Virus record (IMG/VR): IMGVR_UViG_3300034062_003964
Coordinates: 57,468 to 121,467 of that record
Length of the DNA: 64,000 bases
Direction: 5' to 3' (one strand)
Origin: a virus
A program made the translations under genes and the position numbers. The notes under the pieces were generated by a model that did no database searches, had not been told where the DNA came from, and worked only from the letters and a program-made list of their open reading frames with translations. Positions 49,607-63,200 of the stretch are shown here, piece after piece (the first letter of the stretch is position 1; the number at the start of each line of letters is the position of its first letter).

Positions 49607-52600
49607 ATGGAAAATACGAAAAAATTTGATAGGTCATTTCTACTATATGGGGATAAAAATTATTTACCAATCATAAAAAAAACAATCAAGAGCATTAGGT
49701 CTTTTTCAGATTTACCAATATTTGTTTACTTATTAAATCACCATGAAGAAATAAATGAAAAAAATGTCTTTGTTAAAAAATGGTTTTGTACTATAAGAAA
49801 TCAAAACGAAGAACTTTTTAATGTCGAAGATAACGGTAACTTTTATATAGATAGAAATAGGGTTGCAATTTATGATACTTTAATTCAAAGACCTGCAATC
49901 ACAAAAGATGTTTTAGAGAATTTTTCAAATATAGTATGTTATTTAGATGCTGACACAACCTGTTTACCAAATTTAGAAAAGATATTTGATTTATATCCTA
50001 ATGGTGAGGTTGTTCCATATTTTACAAAAGGTGTTTATGATTTTATGTATTGGGATGGTGTTGGCGGTATTGATGATGATTTAACCAAAACTTTAGAACA
50101 CCCCACTTGTGAATTATATAATATCGACCAATCATTTAGATACCAATCAGGATACAGACAAACGGGTTATTTTCTTGCAGGTCAAAACACAATACCATTT
50201 ATAACTGAATGGTTTGATATGTGTTTAAATCCAATTATCAAAGCAAATACGGTTAAGTACGCAGCATATCACGAAGAGACAATAGTTAATTGTTTATTAT
50301 GGAAACACAAAGTTTCAAGAGGATTACCAAGTGTTTATGTTAATGGAAGTTTAGAAACAATTGATTTAATAAATGACAATACTACCTTTACAGGTGAACC
50401 AAGACACATAAAAGATTGGTTATTAGTTCCATCAAAAAGAGAAGAATTATTCTTTATACATGGTGAAAAAAGATTAAACATTATTGATAATATGATTGAA
50501 AAATTAAGAACAGGTGTATACTACAAAGATAAAAAAATCGCAGATGCAGGTTATGTAATAAATTTACCTCATCGAACAGATAGAAAAGAAAGTGTAATCA
50601 AACTACTTAATGAATTAGAAATTACAGGATATGAATTTATAGACGGAGTAATTTTAGATGACCCAAAATATAGAAAAATGGGTTGTAATGCCGCTTACGT
50701 AAATCTATTTTCAAAATTCTTATCAACTGACGCACAAAATGTAATAGTGTTTGAGGATGATATTAAATTAATGAATGGAGTATCGAAAAATGAAATAAAT
50801 GAAATTTTTGATAATTGGGTTGAAACCGTAAATCATTACGATGTTGTTGGATTAGGCGTTAAATTATTACCGAGAAGTGAAATTAAATTGAATGGTAAAA
50901 CTCACGGCTCATTTGAAGAAATGTTGTGTACCCAATCTTTATTTTACAAAAGACATTTTGTTGAGCATTGGATGTCAATTATGACAGAATTTTTAACACC
51001 AACAAGTCCATTTTATATGTGTGCTGTTGATATGTTTTTAAATGATAGTTCATGTGAAACTTACAGATTTATACATAATGATAGACACAAGAAATTTGAT
51101 TTTGGTATCACCGTACCAATGTTATTTACACAAGGTCCAAGTTTTTCGGACTCAGAAGGTAGAGACCAAGATTATGAAGATGATATGGAACTTGCGTATT
51201 GGCAAAGTTTAAATAAAAATAAAACAGATAAAAGAATGAAATTATTATACGTTACACCACACCTTTCAACGGGTGGAATGCCTCAATTTCTATTGAAGAG
51301 AATTAAAGAATTACAAAATTATAAAGATGAAATAGAAATTTTTGTTGTTGAGTTTTCGAGGTTTAGTCACACGTATGTGGTTCAAAGAGACCAAATTATA
51401 AATTTATTAGATGATGAACATTTTATTAATTTAAGTATTTTAGGTGAAGAAAACCAAGAACAAAAGAAAGAAAGATTAATAGACATTATAAAAGAAAAAA
51501 ATATAGACGTAGTTCATTTTGAAGAAATCAGTGAAGCATTTGAAAGTTTTAACCGAGTTTCAAAATCATTACTTAATTCAATTTACACAAACGATAGAAC
51601 ATGGAAAATTGTCGAGTCTTGTCATAATAATTGGTTTAGCCCTAATAATAGAAAACTACATCCAGATGCGTATTCATTAGTGACACCATTTCATTTAGAA
51701 AAAACTTTTAAAAACGAACCATCATATAAAGAGGTTCACGTTTATCCCTTAGAAGATTTAGTGTCAGAAATTAAAGAAAAACATCAAATTTATAATGATG
51801 AATTTAGTGTTCCTTTAATAGAAAAAATTGCAAAAAGAGAAAAGTTAGGTTTAGACCCATTTAAAACTCATGTATTAAATGTTGGTCTTTGGACATCAGG
51901 AAAAAATCAGGGTGAGGGAGTTGAAATTGCAAGACAGGTTTGGGAAAAAAATAAAGACGTTCATTTTCATTTTATAGGAAATCAGGCGCCCAATTTTGAA
52001 GATTATTGGAAACCAATAATGGAAAATTTACCACCAAATGTTACCGTTTGGTTTGAAAGAAATGACGTTTCTGATTTTATGACGGCTTGTGATATTTTTA
52101 TGTTTAATTCAATTAATGAGTGCAACCCATTAGTTTTAAGGGAGGCGATTAGTTATGGAATGAAAGTAATGTCAAGAAATCTTCCACAATATGTTGGTAT
52201 GTTTGATGGATATATCACTGAAATTGAAAATGACGATATTAATTCATCAACCAATAAACTTTTATCTTTAATTGAAAGTAAAGGAACATATAAATTAAAT
52301 GAGACTTTTGATTTAGGTAAATCATTACGTGATTTTTATTACAAAATTTTAAAAATGGACTTTATAAAAAATAACCAAATAAATAATGATTACACATTCT
52401 CAAATCATTATATTGTAAATCCTTATTTAGAAATAAATGGGACAACAGATAATAAACTAAACGTTAAGTTTTTTGATAATGACCAACTTTCTTATGAAAG
52501 TGACCTATCAATTAATACTTGGGTTAAAATGAACAAGGAGTATTATACAAATTGGAGAGTAGAGGTAAGAGAAAATAATGAATTAATTTATCAAAATACA

Positions 52601-54190
52601 AATGACCACACAAACAAACGGGTATTAATCACATTTGGCTCAAAATCATTGGGCGATACTTTATCTTGGTTTCCTTATGTTGAGGAATTTAGAAAAAAAC
52701 ATAATTGCCATGTGGTAGTATCAACGTTTATGAACTACCTTTTTAAAGGTCAATATCCAGAAATAGAATTTGTTGAACCAGGAAGTGTTGTATATGATAT
52801 TAATGCACAATATAATATAGGTTGGTTTTATAAAGAAGATGGTGAGTTGGATTTGAATAAACATCCTCGTGATTTTAAACCGTTACCATTACAACAAACC
52901 GCATCTGATATTTTAGGTTTAGAATACACTGAAATAAGACCAATATTAAATTTACCAAAAGTTGAAAAAAAGAAGAAAGTAGGTATTGGTTTTCATTCAA
53001 CCGCACAATCAAAATATTGGAACAACAAAAAGGGGTGGCAACAAGTTGTTGATTATTTAAATAATCTTGGGTATGAGTGTATGATATACTCAAAAGAAGG
53101 TGATGGATATATGGGTAATTTTTACCCAAAAGGTGTCACACAATATAAAGGAGGTTCAGTTCAAGAAGTCATAGATGATTTATCAACATGTGAATTTTTT
53201 ATTGGATTAGGTTCAGGACTTTCTTGGTTAGCATGGGCTTGTGAATTACCCGTTGTGTTAATTTCAGGATTTAGTGAAAAATGGTCTGAAACCACATTAG
53301 ACACATATAGAGTTATTAATGAAAACGTATGTCATGGCTGTTTTAATTGGGATAGATTAGATGCTGGTGATTGGAATTGGTGTCCAAAACACAAAGGAAC
53401 ATCAAGACAATTTGAATGTACAAAAGAGATTACATCTGAAATGGTTATTGAACAAATTGAAAAAATCATTAATAAAGAAAAACCTGAAGTTGTGGTTGTT
53501 GAAGAAAAAGTTATTAACAAACCTGTATTTGATTGGGGTTGGATGGATACGGATAGGGAATTAGCCGAATTTCATAAGGGAGCAATTACTGAAGAAATTT
53601 TTAATAATAATATTTATGAAAAATTCTTTGAGGTTGAAGAAGGTGATGTGGTTTTAGATGTTGGTGCAAGTATCGGACCATTCACATATTCTATTTTACA
53701 TAAAAAACCTAAACATGTATTTTGCGTAGAACCAAGTGAAAGTGAATTTACAACACTTATTAAAAACACAATAGGTAATCCTGTCACTCATATTAATAAA
53801 GGTCTTTCAGATACAAATGGTATAGTTGAAAGTGACCAATTGTTTGGTGGGGAATCACATATGGAGTCTATGACGTTTGATAAGTTGGTTAATCTTTACG
53901 GATTAAATAAAATTGACTTTTTAAAAACTGACTGCGAGGGAGGAGAGTATGAAATTTTTAAACAAGAAAACATACAATTTATAAAAGAAAACATTAAAAA
54001 AATTGCTGGTGAATGGCATCTAAGAAGTCAAAAAGATAAAGTTAGATTTAGATATTTTAGAGATAACATTTTACCGCAATTTGAAAACTACGAAGTCTAT
54101 TCTGTTGATGGTGTTAATATAAAGTGGGATTTATGGAATGAACACTTTATAGAATTTTACCAAGAAGTTATCTTTTATATTAGAAATTAA
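49607..54190 (+). CDS. Giant multi-domain glycosyltransferase: GT-A, GT25, GT4, BAHT-like and FkbM methyltransferase
   Basis: This 1,527-residue protein has five modules. Residues 1-300 form a nucleotide-sugar transferase-like domain with CYLDADTT. Residues about 312-525 are GT25-like (YVINLPHRTDRKESVIKLL; VFEDDIKL near 382; SFSDSEGRDQDY). Residues about 544-910 are GT4-like (LYVTPHLSTGGMPQFLL; NECNPLVLREAISYG near 838). Residues about 1000-1290 resemble the bacterial autotransporter heptosyltransferase family (FGSKSLGDTLSWFPYVEEF; Cys1242, Cys1245, Cys1259 and Cys1271, the iron-finger pattern C-x2-C-x13-C-x11-C). Residues about 1340-1490 are an FkbM methyltransferase (VVLDVGASIGPFTYSIL; FLKTDCEGGEYEIF). 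It is convergent with the collagen-like fibre gene, which is a natural candidate substrate. Confidence 0.85.
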   Translation: MENTKKFDRSFLLYGDKNYLPIIKKTIKSIRSFSDLPIFVYLLNHHEEINEKNVFVKKWFCTIRNQNEELFNVEDNGNFYIDRNRVAIYDTLIQRPAITKDVLENFSNIVCYLDADTTCLPNLEKIFDLYPNGEVVPYFTKGVYDFMYWDGVGGIDDDLTKTLEHPTCELYNIDQSFRYQSGYRQTGYFLAGQNTIPFITEWFDMCLNPIIKANTVKYAAYHEETIVNCLLWKHKVSRGLPSVYVNGSLETIDLINDNTTFTGEPRHIKDWLLVPSKREELFFIHGEKRLNIIDNMIEKLRTGVYYKDKKIADAGYVINLPHRTDRKESVIKLLNELEITGYEFIDGVILDDPKYRKMGCNAAYVNLFSKFLSTDAQNVIVFEDDIKLMNGVSKNEINEIFDNWVETVNHYDVVGLGVKLLPRSEIKLNGKTHGSFEEMLCTQSLFYKRHFVEHWMSIMTEFLTPTSPFYMCAVDMFLNDSSCETYRFIHNDRHKKFDFGITVPMLFTQGPSFSDSEGRDQDYEDDMELAYWQSLNKNKTDKRMKLLYVTPHLSTGGMPQFLLKRIKELQNYKDEIEIFVVEFSRFSHTYVVQRDQIINLLDDEHFINLSILGEENQEQKKERLIDIIKEKNIDVVHFEEISEAFESFNRVSKSLLNSIYTNDRTWKIVESCHNNWFSPNNRKLHPDAYSLVTPFHLEKTFKNEPSYKEVHVYPLEDLVSEIKEKHQIYNDEFSVPLIEKIAKREKLGLDPFKTHVLNVGLWTSGKNQGEGVEIARQVWEKNKDVHFHFIGNQAPNFEDYWKPIMENLPPNVTVWFERNDVSDFMTACDIFMFNSINECNPLVLREAISYGMKVMSRNLPQYVGMFDGYITEIENDDINSSTNKLLSLIESKGTYKLNETFDLGKSLRDFYYKILKMDFIKNNQINNDYTFSNHYIVNPYLEINGTTDNKLNVKFFDNDQLSYESDLSINTWVKMNKEYYTNWRVEVRENNELIYQNTNDHTNKRVLITFGSKSLGDTLSWFPYVEEFRKKHNCHVVVSTFMNYLFKGQYPEIEFVEPGSVVYDINAQYNIGWFYKEDGELDLNKHPRDFKPLPLQQTASDILGLEYTEIRPILNLPKVEKKKKVGIGFHSTAQSKYWNNKKGWQQVVDYLNNLGYECMIYSKEGDGYMGNFYPKGVTQYKGGSVQEVIDDLSTCEFFIGLGSGLSWLAWACELPVVLISGFSEKWSETTLDTYRVINENVCHGCFNWDRLDAGDWNWCPKHKGTSRQFECTKEITSEMVIEQIEKIINKEKPEVVVVEEKVINKPVFDWGWMDTDRELAEFHKGAITEEIFNNNIYEKFFEVEEGDVVLDVGASIGPFTYSILHKKPKHVFCVEPSESEFTTLIKNTIGNPVTHINKGLSDTNGIVESDQLFGGESHMESMTFDKLVNLYGLNKIDFLKTDCEGGEYEIFKQENIQFIKENIKKIAGEWHLRSQKDKVRFRYFRDNILPQFENYEVYSVDGVNIKWDLWNEHFIEFYQEVIFYIRN

Positions 54191-54208
54191 TTATTGTTTT
54201 AAACAATC

Positions 54209-57200
54209 TTACGTACTTACTGATTCAATCACCGCAAATCGTATTACAATTGCTTCACTTAAATTACCTGCCGTAACATTTCTCACTGAAATGACTGCAG
54301 AACCAGCACCTGGAAATGCGTTTAAATTGTAAGACGCACTTGAACCAACAGAGGTGTGTTGAAGAACTACAATGTCGGTAGCTGAAATCACACTATTAGT
54401 TAAAGTAAATGATACCGTTGTGTTGGCATTCAATGTCGCACCAGTCATAGTGATTATTCCTGTTGGTCTGTTTAGGGTAACTCCTGTTGCCTTAGTTCCG
54501 GTTTGAGAGACCGAACCTCCAGCACCTGTACTATAACCTAATGTTTGACTACTACCTATTACATGTAAATTACCGACAGTTGTTGTTGTTCCACCTGCAA
54601 ACCTTAAACCGGCATTTTGTCCGCCAGCACCAACTATTAAATTTTCACCGGCACTTGAAACCATTGCGGTATCACCAAGAACGCTGTTGTTGTTACCACC
54701 TGATGCTCCTACATACGGATAGAATAAAACACCTTCGTCATTATTATTATCAATACGAGCGGCAATTGCGTTTGTAACTCTTGCCCCTGAAGTGACATCC
54801 AAAGGATAAGTAGGTGCTCCAGCACTATTAATTTGTAAGAAGTTGGTAATTGCGGCATCTCCTGCTGAAAAAATTGAAAATCTATTGTTTGTACCTAAGA
54901 CTGCACTAGCGCCATAAGAAATCGTAAATGCCTGATTTGTATTATCAACTCCAAGAGCAAATGAGTTGGCTGCGGTTGATGGTATAAATCTCATAAATGG
55001 GTCCTGAGTACCTCCAACGGTATCACTCAATGACATATTAGGGAATGGACTATCTTTAGTTAAAGTCATAGTTACACCATCGAATTGTGCACCAATTTCT
55101 CCTTGTATGGTGTTTGCGGTACCCGTCGCAGTGACTATGTAATTATTTTGATTATTATTAATTACCATACTAAGACCTGAACTACCTGATGTTCCGTTAG
55201 TTCCTGATGTTCCATTTGTACCACTCGTACCACTTGAACCGTCACGACCATTAAGACCACTGGACCCTGAAGAACCACTGGACCCTGAAGAACCATTAGA
55301 ACCCGAAGAACCTGAAGAACCGCTAGTTCCTGAACTACCATTTAATCCATTATAAACCCAAGATATTGTGTAAGTATTATCATTAGCTAAAGAACCATTA
55401 CCAACGACATTGGATACGGTAAAGGTGTAAACAGGTGATGAGAATGTTATATTACTAACAGTCCAAATACCAATTATGTTATTTGACCCAACTTTAGTAA
55501 TCTGTAAATACACAGGATTTCCTAATGCCTGTATTGTATCAATACCTGAAAACCAAGTATTATAACTAGTCGAATTAATGTCTAGATTATTAATGTCAAT
55601 AGAGGTTATTGAGGATATTGTAGATGAGTTTGTATCAAAATATCCTGGAAACCCAGCTAAAGATTTACGATAATTCCATCTTCCTGAATTTGACCCATCA
55701 TTACCATCGGTTCCACTTCCACCATTTAAACCTGAAGAACCGGATGTTCCGTTTGAACCTGAAGAACCGGATGTTCCATTAGTTCCGTTTGTACCATTTG
55801 CTCCATTTAAACCTGAAGAACCGGATGTTCCGTTTGAACCTGAAGAACCGGATGTTCCATTAGTTCCGTTTGTACCATTTAAACCTGAAGAACCGGATGT
55901 CCCGTTTGAACCTGAAGAACCTGATGTTCCATTAGTTCCGTTAGTTCCATTAGCACCATTTAAACCTGAAGAACCTGATGTCCCGTTTGAACCTGAGCTT
56001 CCTGATGTTCCGTTAGTACCGTTAGTTCCGTTTGTCCCATTTAAACCTGAAGAACCGCTTGTACCTGCAGAACCTGATGAGCCAGATGTTCCGCTTGAAC
56101 CAGATGAACCTGAGGTTCCGGCAGACCCACTAGAACCTGAAGAACCTGAGCTACCACTTGTACCAGATGAACCTGATGTTCCTGAAGACCCACTTGACCC
56201 TGAAGTTCCACTTGAACCGTTAGTACCGTTTGTACCATTCAATCCGCTTGACCCTGATGTTCCACTTGAACCATTAGTACCATTTGTACCTGAAGAACCA
56301 TTAGTACCATTTGTACCATTTCTACCTGAAGAACCTGAACTACCGCTAGTACCCGAAGAACCTGAACTACCGCTAGTCCCACTAATACCCGAAGAACCGC
56401 TTGAGCCTGATGTGCCACTTGAGCCTGAACTACCACTAGTGCCTGATGAACCCGAAGAACCTGAAGTCCCGCTTGAACCATTAGTACCATTTATACCTGA
56501 AGAACCACTAGAACCTGATGTTCCATTTATTCCTGAACTTCCTGAAGACCCACTAGTTCCTGAAGAACCTGAAGACCCACTAGTTCCAGATGAACCATTA
56601 GAACCTGAAGTTCCGTTAGTACCATTTGTTCCGTTTGCTCCATTCAATCCGCTTGAGCCTGAAGAACCTGAAGTTCCGTTTGTTCCGTTTGTTCCGTTAG
56701 TACCATTTGTTCCGTTTGCTCCATTTAAACCTGAAGAACCGGATGTCCCGTTTGAACCTGAAGAACCTGATGTTCCATTAGTTCCGTTAGTACCATTTGC
56801 ACCATTTAAACCACTTGAACCTGAAGTTCCATTAGTACCATTAGTTCCGTTAGTACCATTTCTACCTGATGAACCTGACGTTCCTGATGACCCGCTAGTG
56901 CCTGAACTACCACTTGAACCCGATGAACCACTAGTTCCGTTAGTACCATTTGTTCCGTTAGCTCCGTTTAAACCTGAAGAACCTGATGTTCCGTTAGTTC
57001 CGTTAGTACCGTTAGCTCCGTTTAAACCTGATGAACCTGATGAACCACTAGTACCGTTTGTTCCTGAAGTCCCATTTGTGCCGCTAGTACCATTAGTTCC
57101 ACTTGTTCCGTTGGTACCATTTGTTCCGTTTGTTCCGTTTCTACCTGAAGAACCACTTGACCCTGATGTCCCACTCGAACCCGAAGAACCACTAGTACCT

Positions 57201-60200
57201 GAACTTCCTGAAGAACCTGATGTCCCATTAGTTCCTGATGTGCCATTTATACCTGACGAACCTGAACTTCCATTTGTACCATTAGTACCCGAAGTTCCGT
57301 TAGTACCATTTGTACCTGATATACCTGACGACCCTGAATCTCCTTTCATACCTGAAGAACCAGAGCTACCGCTAGACCCTGACGTACCATTTGTTCCTGA
57401 TGTACCATTTGTCCCACTAGTACCACTTGAACCCGAACTACCACTACTTCCACTTGTACCGTTAGTACCTGATGTTCCATTCGTACCCGAAGTACCACTT
57501 GAACCTGAAGAACCGGATGTACCATTAGTACCTGATGTTCCGTTGGTACCGTTTGTCCCACTAGTACCATTTATTCCTGAAGAACCACTAGACCCTGATG
57601 TTCCACTAGAACCCGATGTTCCATTTGTTCCTGAAGTTCCGTTAGTGCCGCTAGTACCATTCGTTCCTGACGTTCCGTTTGTACCATTAGTCCCTGAAGT
57701 TCCATTTGTACCCGAGCTTCCACTTGTGCCGTTTGTTCCTGAAGAACCATTAGTCCCACTTGTTCCATTAGTTCCGTTGGTACCTGATGTTCCATTAGTA
57801 CCGTTTGTACCATTTCTACCACTTGAACCAGAAGTACCTGAACTTCCTGAAGAACCGCTTGAACCTGAAGACCCACTAGTTCCTGATGAACCATTTGTTC
57901 CTGAAGTACCATTAGTTCCCGATGTACCGTTTGTTCCTGAAGAACCTGAACTTCCACTTGAGCCTGATGTTCCATTAGTGCCGCTTGTACCATTTGTTCC
58001 TGAAGTCCCATTAGTACCACTTGTACCTGAAGAACCTGAACTACCACTAGTACCGTTTGTTCCTGACGTTCCGTTGGTGCCGCTCGTACCGTTTGTCCCA
58101 TTAGTTCCTGACGTTCCGTTTGTACCACTCGTACCGTTAGTACCTGATGTTCCATTTATTCCTGAAGAACCTGAACTACCACTTGAGCCGCTAGTTCCGT
58201 TTGTTCCCGACGTTCCATTAGAACCTGAAGAACCGCTAGTCCCTGATGTCCCACTTGAACCTGAAGAACCGCTAGTCCCTGAAGAACCTGAACTACCACT
58301 TGACCCTGAAGTTCCGTTAGTGCCGCTAGTTCCTGAACTACCAGAAGAACCACTTGTACCATTTGTACCGCTAGTCCCGTTGGTTCCATTTATACCACTT
58401 GAACCTGAAGTACCGTTTGTTCCGCTAGTTCCGTTAGTTCCTGAGGTTCCATTTGTTCCTGAAGTCCCGCTAGAACCACTACTTCCGCTAGTACCATTAG
58501 TCCCCGATGTTCCGTTAGTACCTGAAGTTCCATTCGTACCGTTTGTACCATTTATCCCTGAAGAGCCACTAGACCCTGATGTTCCATTTGTTCCCGAAGT
58601 TCCATTAGTTCCGTTTGTTCCTGATGTTCCATTAGTACCCGAAGTACCGTTAGTTCCTGAGGTTCCATTTGTACCATTTGTTCCACTTGTTCCGTTAGTA
58701 CCATTTGTTCCGTTTCTACCTGAAGAACCACTTGTTCCACTTGAACCTGATGAGCCAGAAGTACCACTACTTCCTGAAGAACCTGACGTGCCGCTACTTC
58801 CTGAAGAACCACTAGTACCATTAGTTCCTGACGTTCCGTTTGTACCACTCGTACCGTTAGTACCTGAAGTACCACTTGAGCCTGATGTTCCGTTTGTTCC
58901 ACTTGTACCATTAGTACCATTAGTACCACTTGTTCCGTTACTACCGCTTGAACCCGATGTTCCACTGCTCCCTGAAGAACCATTAGACCCCGATGTCCCA
59001 CTACTACCGCTTGAACCTGATGTACCGTTTGTTCCACTCGTACCCGAAGCACCACTTACTCCACTTGTTCCACTTGAACCTGATGTTCCCGATGACCCCG
59101 AACTGCCGCTAGACCCTGAAGTTCCATTAGTACCGTTAGTGCCGCTAGTACCACTAGACCCCGAAGTTCCATTTGTTCCTGAAGTCCCATTAGTACCATT
59201 TGTTCCTGAAGTTCCGTTAGTTCCTGAAGTACCGTTTGTTCCACTTGAACCTGACGAACCACTACTTCCGCTAGTACCATTTGTACCTGATGTTCCGTTA
59301 GTTCCTGAAGTCCCATTTGTTCCGCTAGTCCCTGAAGAGCCAGATGAACCTGAAGTTCCGTTGGTTCCAGATGTCCCGTTTGTTCCGCTACTACCCGAAG
59401 TTCCATTTGTACCCGAAGTTCCATTTGTACCCGAAGTTCCATTTGTCCCATTGGTTCCGTTTCTACCTGATGAACCCGAAGTTCCAGAAGAACCCGATGA
59501 ACCACTAGACCCTGAACTACCACTAGTGCCTGATGAACCACTTGTTCCCGAACTCCCTGATGAACCACTTGTTCCACTTGAACCTGAACTACCACTAGAC
59601 CCCGAAGTTCCGTTAGTCCCACTCGTTCCATTAGTACCTGAAGTACCTGAACTACCGCTAGACCCTGATGTTCCATTTGTTCCGCTAGTCCCTGAAGAAC
59701 CATTTGTTCCGCTAGTGCCCGAAGAACCAGATGAACCTGAAGTGCCGTTCGTTCCAGATGTCCCGTTTGTTCCACTTGTACCGTTAGTACCTGATGTCCC
59801 GTTTGTGCCCGATGTTCCATTTGTACCACTTGAACCTGAAGTACCGTTCGTTCCACTAGTACCATTTGTTCCTGAAGTACCATTGGTACCTGAACTTCCT
59901 GAAGAACCACTTGTACCATTAGTTCCTGAACTTCCTGAAGAGCCACTAGTACCATTGGTACCTGATGTCCCGTTTGTCCCTGAAGTGCCGTTTGTGCCGC
60001 TACTACCCGAAGTCCCATTAGTACCTGATGTTCCGTTAGTCCCATTAGTACCTGATGTTCCGTTTGTTCCTGAAGTTCCATTCGTTCCATTTCTACCTGA
60101 TGAACCTGATGAGCCACTTGTACCTGAAGAACCACTAGACCCTGACGAACCTGATGTTCCACTTGAACCCGAAGAACCTGACGTACCACTACTTCCTGAA

Positions 60201-63200
60201 GAGCCACTAGACCCTGAACTACCACTAGTACCTGATGAACCGTTAGTTCCTGAAGTACCACTAGACCCCGACGTACCATTTGTTCCACTAGTACCGTTTG
60301 TCCCCGACGTACCACTTGAACCTGAACTACCTGAAGAGCCCGATGTGCCGTTTGTTCCTGACGTACCATTAGTTCCTGAAGACCCACTTGAACCTGATGT
60401 TCCATTAGTACCTGAAGACCCACTAGACCCTGATGTGCCATTTGTTCCTGATGTTCCACTTGAACCTGAGCTTCCTGATGTGCCGTTTGTTCCACTAGTA
60501 CCATTTGTTCCGCTAGTACCACTTGAACCACTACTTCCGCTAGTACCATTAGTCCCCGATGTTCCGTTAGTACCACTCGTACCATTTGTTCCTGAAGTTC
60601 CGTTAGTTCCACTTGAACCTGACGAACCACTACTTCCACTAGTGCCGTTTGTTCCTGAAGTTCCATTAGTTCCACTAGTACCACTTGAACCCGATGAACC
60701 ACTACTTCCGCTAGTACCATTTGTACCTGAACTTCCTGATGAACCACTAGTACCATTTGTACCACTTGTACCGCTTGAACCTGATGAACCACTTGTTCCT
60801 GAACTACCACTTGAACCACTTGTTCCACTTGAACCATTTGTTCCGTTAGTCCCTGAAGTCCCCGAACTTCCTGATGAACCGCTAGTACCATTTGTTCCTG
60901 ATGTTCCATTTACACCTGAAAGACCACTAGTTCCTGAAGAACCACTTGACCCTGATGTTCCGTTTGTTCCGTTAGTACCATTAGTTCCATTTCTACCTGA
61001 TGAACCGCTTGTTCCCGAACTTCCACTTGAGCCGGACGTACCGTTAGTACCACTAGTACCTGAGCTCCCCGATGAACCGCTAGAGCCTGATGTTCCATTT
61101 GTACCTGAAGTCCCGTTAGTACCTGATAACCCACTACTCCCACTTGAGCCCGATGTTCCATTTGTTCCGCTAGTACCATTAGTTCCTGACGAGCCGTTTG
61201 AACCTGAACTTCCTGAAGAACCTGACGTTCCGTTTGTTCCTGATGTACCATTAGTACCGCTAGTTCCTGATGAACCGCTTGAACCCGAAGACCCACTTGT
61301 CCCTGATGAACCGCTCGTACCGTTTGTTCCTGAGGAACCTGAACTACCCGATGTACCGTTCGTTCCAGATGTACCTGAACTACCTGAAGAACCACTAGAC
61401 CCTGATGTTCCATTTGTTCCGCTTGTTCCATTCGTACCCGAAGTCCCGTTAGTTCCATTTATTCCTGAAGAGCCGCTAGACCCTGATGTTCCGTTTGTTC
61501 CGTTAGTTCCTGAAGTACCATTAGTTCCGCTCGTACCATTTGTACCTGAAGAACCACTTGAGCCAGATGTTCCGTTTGTTCCTGAAGTTCCGTTTGTTCC
61601 TGAAGTTCCGTTAGTCCCACTAGTACCGCTTGAGCCTGATGAACCACTACTTCCACTAGTACCATTTGTACCTGAACTACCACTAGACCCTGAAGACCCA
61701 CTTGTTCCTGAACTACCGTTTGTACCGGATGTTCCACTTGAACCTGAGCTTCCTGATGTACCGTTTGTTCCACTAGTACCATTTGTTCCTGATGTCCCAT
61801 TAGTTCCGCTTGAACCTGAGCTACCGCTACTTCCTGAAGAACCACTAGTTCCATTTGTCCCCGAAGTCCCGTTAGTACCTGATGTTCCATTTGTTCCGCT
61901 AGTCCCTGAAGAGCCAGATGAACCTGAAGTACCGTTGGTTCCAGATGTTCCGTTTGTACCATTAGTCCCCGATGTTCCATTAGTTCCGCTAGTTCCTGAC
62001 GAACCATTTGAACCTGAGCTTCCCGATGTTCCATTAGTTCCGCTAGTTCCTGACGAACCATTTGAACCTGAGCTTCCTGATGTTCCATTTGTGCCGCTAG
62101 TCCCTGACGAACCATTTGAACCTGAGCTTCCTGATGTTCCATTTGTGCCGCTAGTCCCTGACGAACCATTTGAACCTGAGCTTCCTGATGTTCCATTTGT
62201 GCCGCTAGTCCCATTTGTTCCGTTAGTACCTGAAGTCCCGTTAGTACCTGATGACCCACTACTCCCACTTGAGCCCGATGTTCCATTTGTTCCGTTTGAA
62301 CCCGAGATACCCGAAGACCCTGATGTACCATTCGTTCCACTTGAGCCTGAAGACCCACTTGTCCCTGATGAACCGCTCGTACCGCTACTACCACTAGACC
62401 CTGAAGAACCTGATGTTCCTGAGCTTCCGCTAGTTCCATTTGTTCCTGACGTTCCGTTAGTACCATTTGTTCCACTAGTTCCTGACGAACCACTCGACCC
62501 TGAACTTCCTGAAGTACCATTTGTTCCGCTAGTTCCGTTAGTACCTGATGTTCCGTTGGAACCTGAAGACCCACTTGTCCCGTTAGTACCTGAAGTACCA
62601 TTTGTTCCACTAGTACCGCTTGAACCTGAAGTTCCATTTGTACCGTTAGTACCTGATGTTCCGTTGGAACCTGAAGACCCACTTGTCCCGTTAGTACCAT
62701 TTGTTCCGCTTGAGCCTGAGCTTCCTGATGACCCATTTGTACCCGATGTTCCGTTAGTGCCGCTAGACCCTGATGAACCACTTGTTCCATTAGTCCCTGA
62801 TGTGCCGTTTGTACCAGATGTTCCTGAGGAGCCTGAACTACCCGATGTTCCGTTAGTTCCTGAAGTACCGTTCGTTCCAGATGTGCCTGAACTACCTGAA
62901 GAACCACTAGACCCTGATGTTCCGTTTGTTCCATTAGTACCTGAAGTACCATTTGTACCTGAAGAACCACTTGAGCCAGATGTTCCGTTTGTTCCTGAAG
63001 TTCCGTTAGTTCCTGATGTTCCGTTACTTCCACTTGAACCGCTAGTACCATTAGTACCTGAAGTACCATTTGTACCACTAGTCCCGTTTGTTCCTGAAGT
63101 CCCCGAACTTCCAGAAGAACCACTTGTACCACTTGAGCCTGAAGTACCTGATGAACCATTCGTACCTGAAGTCCCGTTTGTTCCGGATGTACCATTTACA

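Noticed and set aside
54191-54208. A terminator in the 18-base gap between the convergent giant genes
   Set aside because: Only a weak palindromic ATTGTTT/AAACAAT sequence is present near here, with no GC stem.
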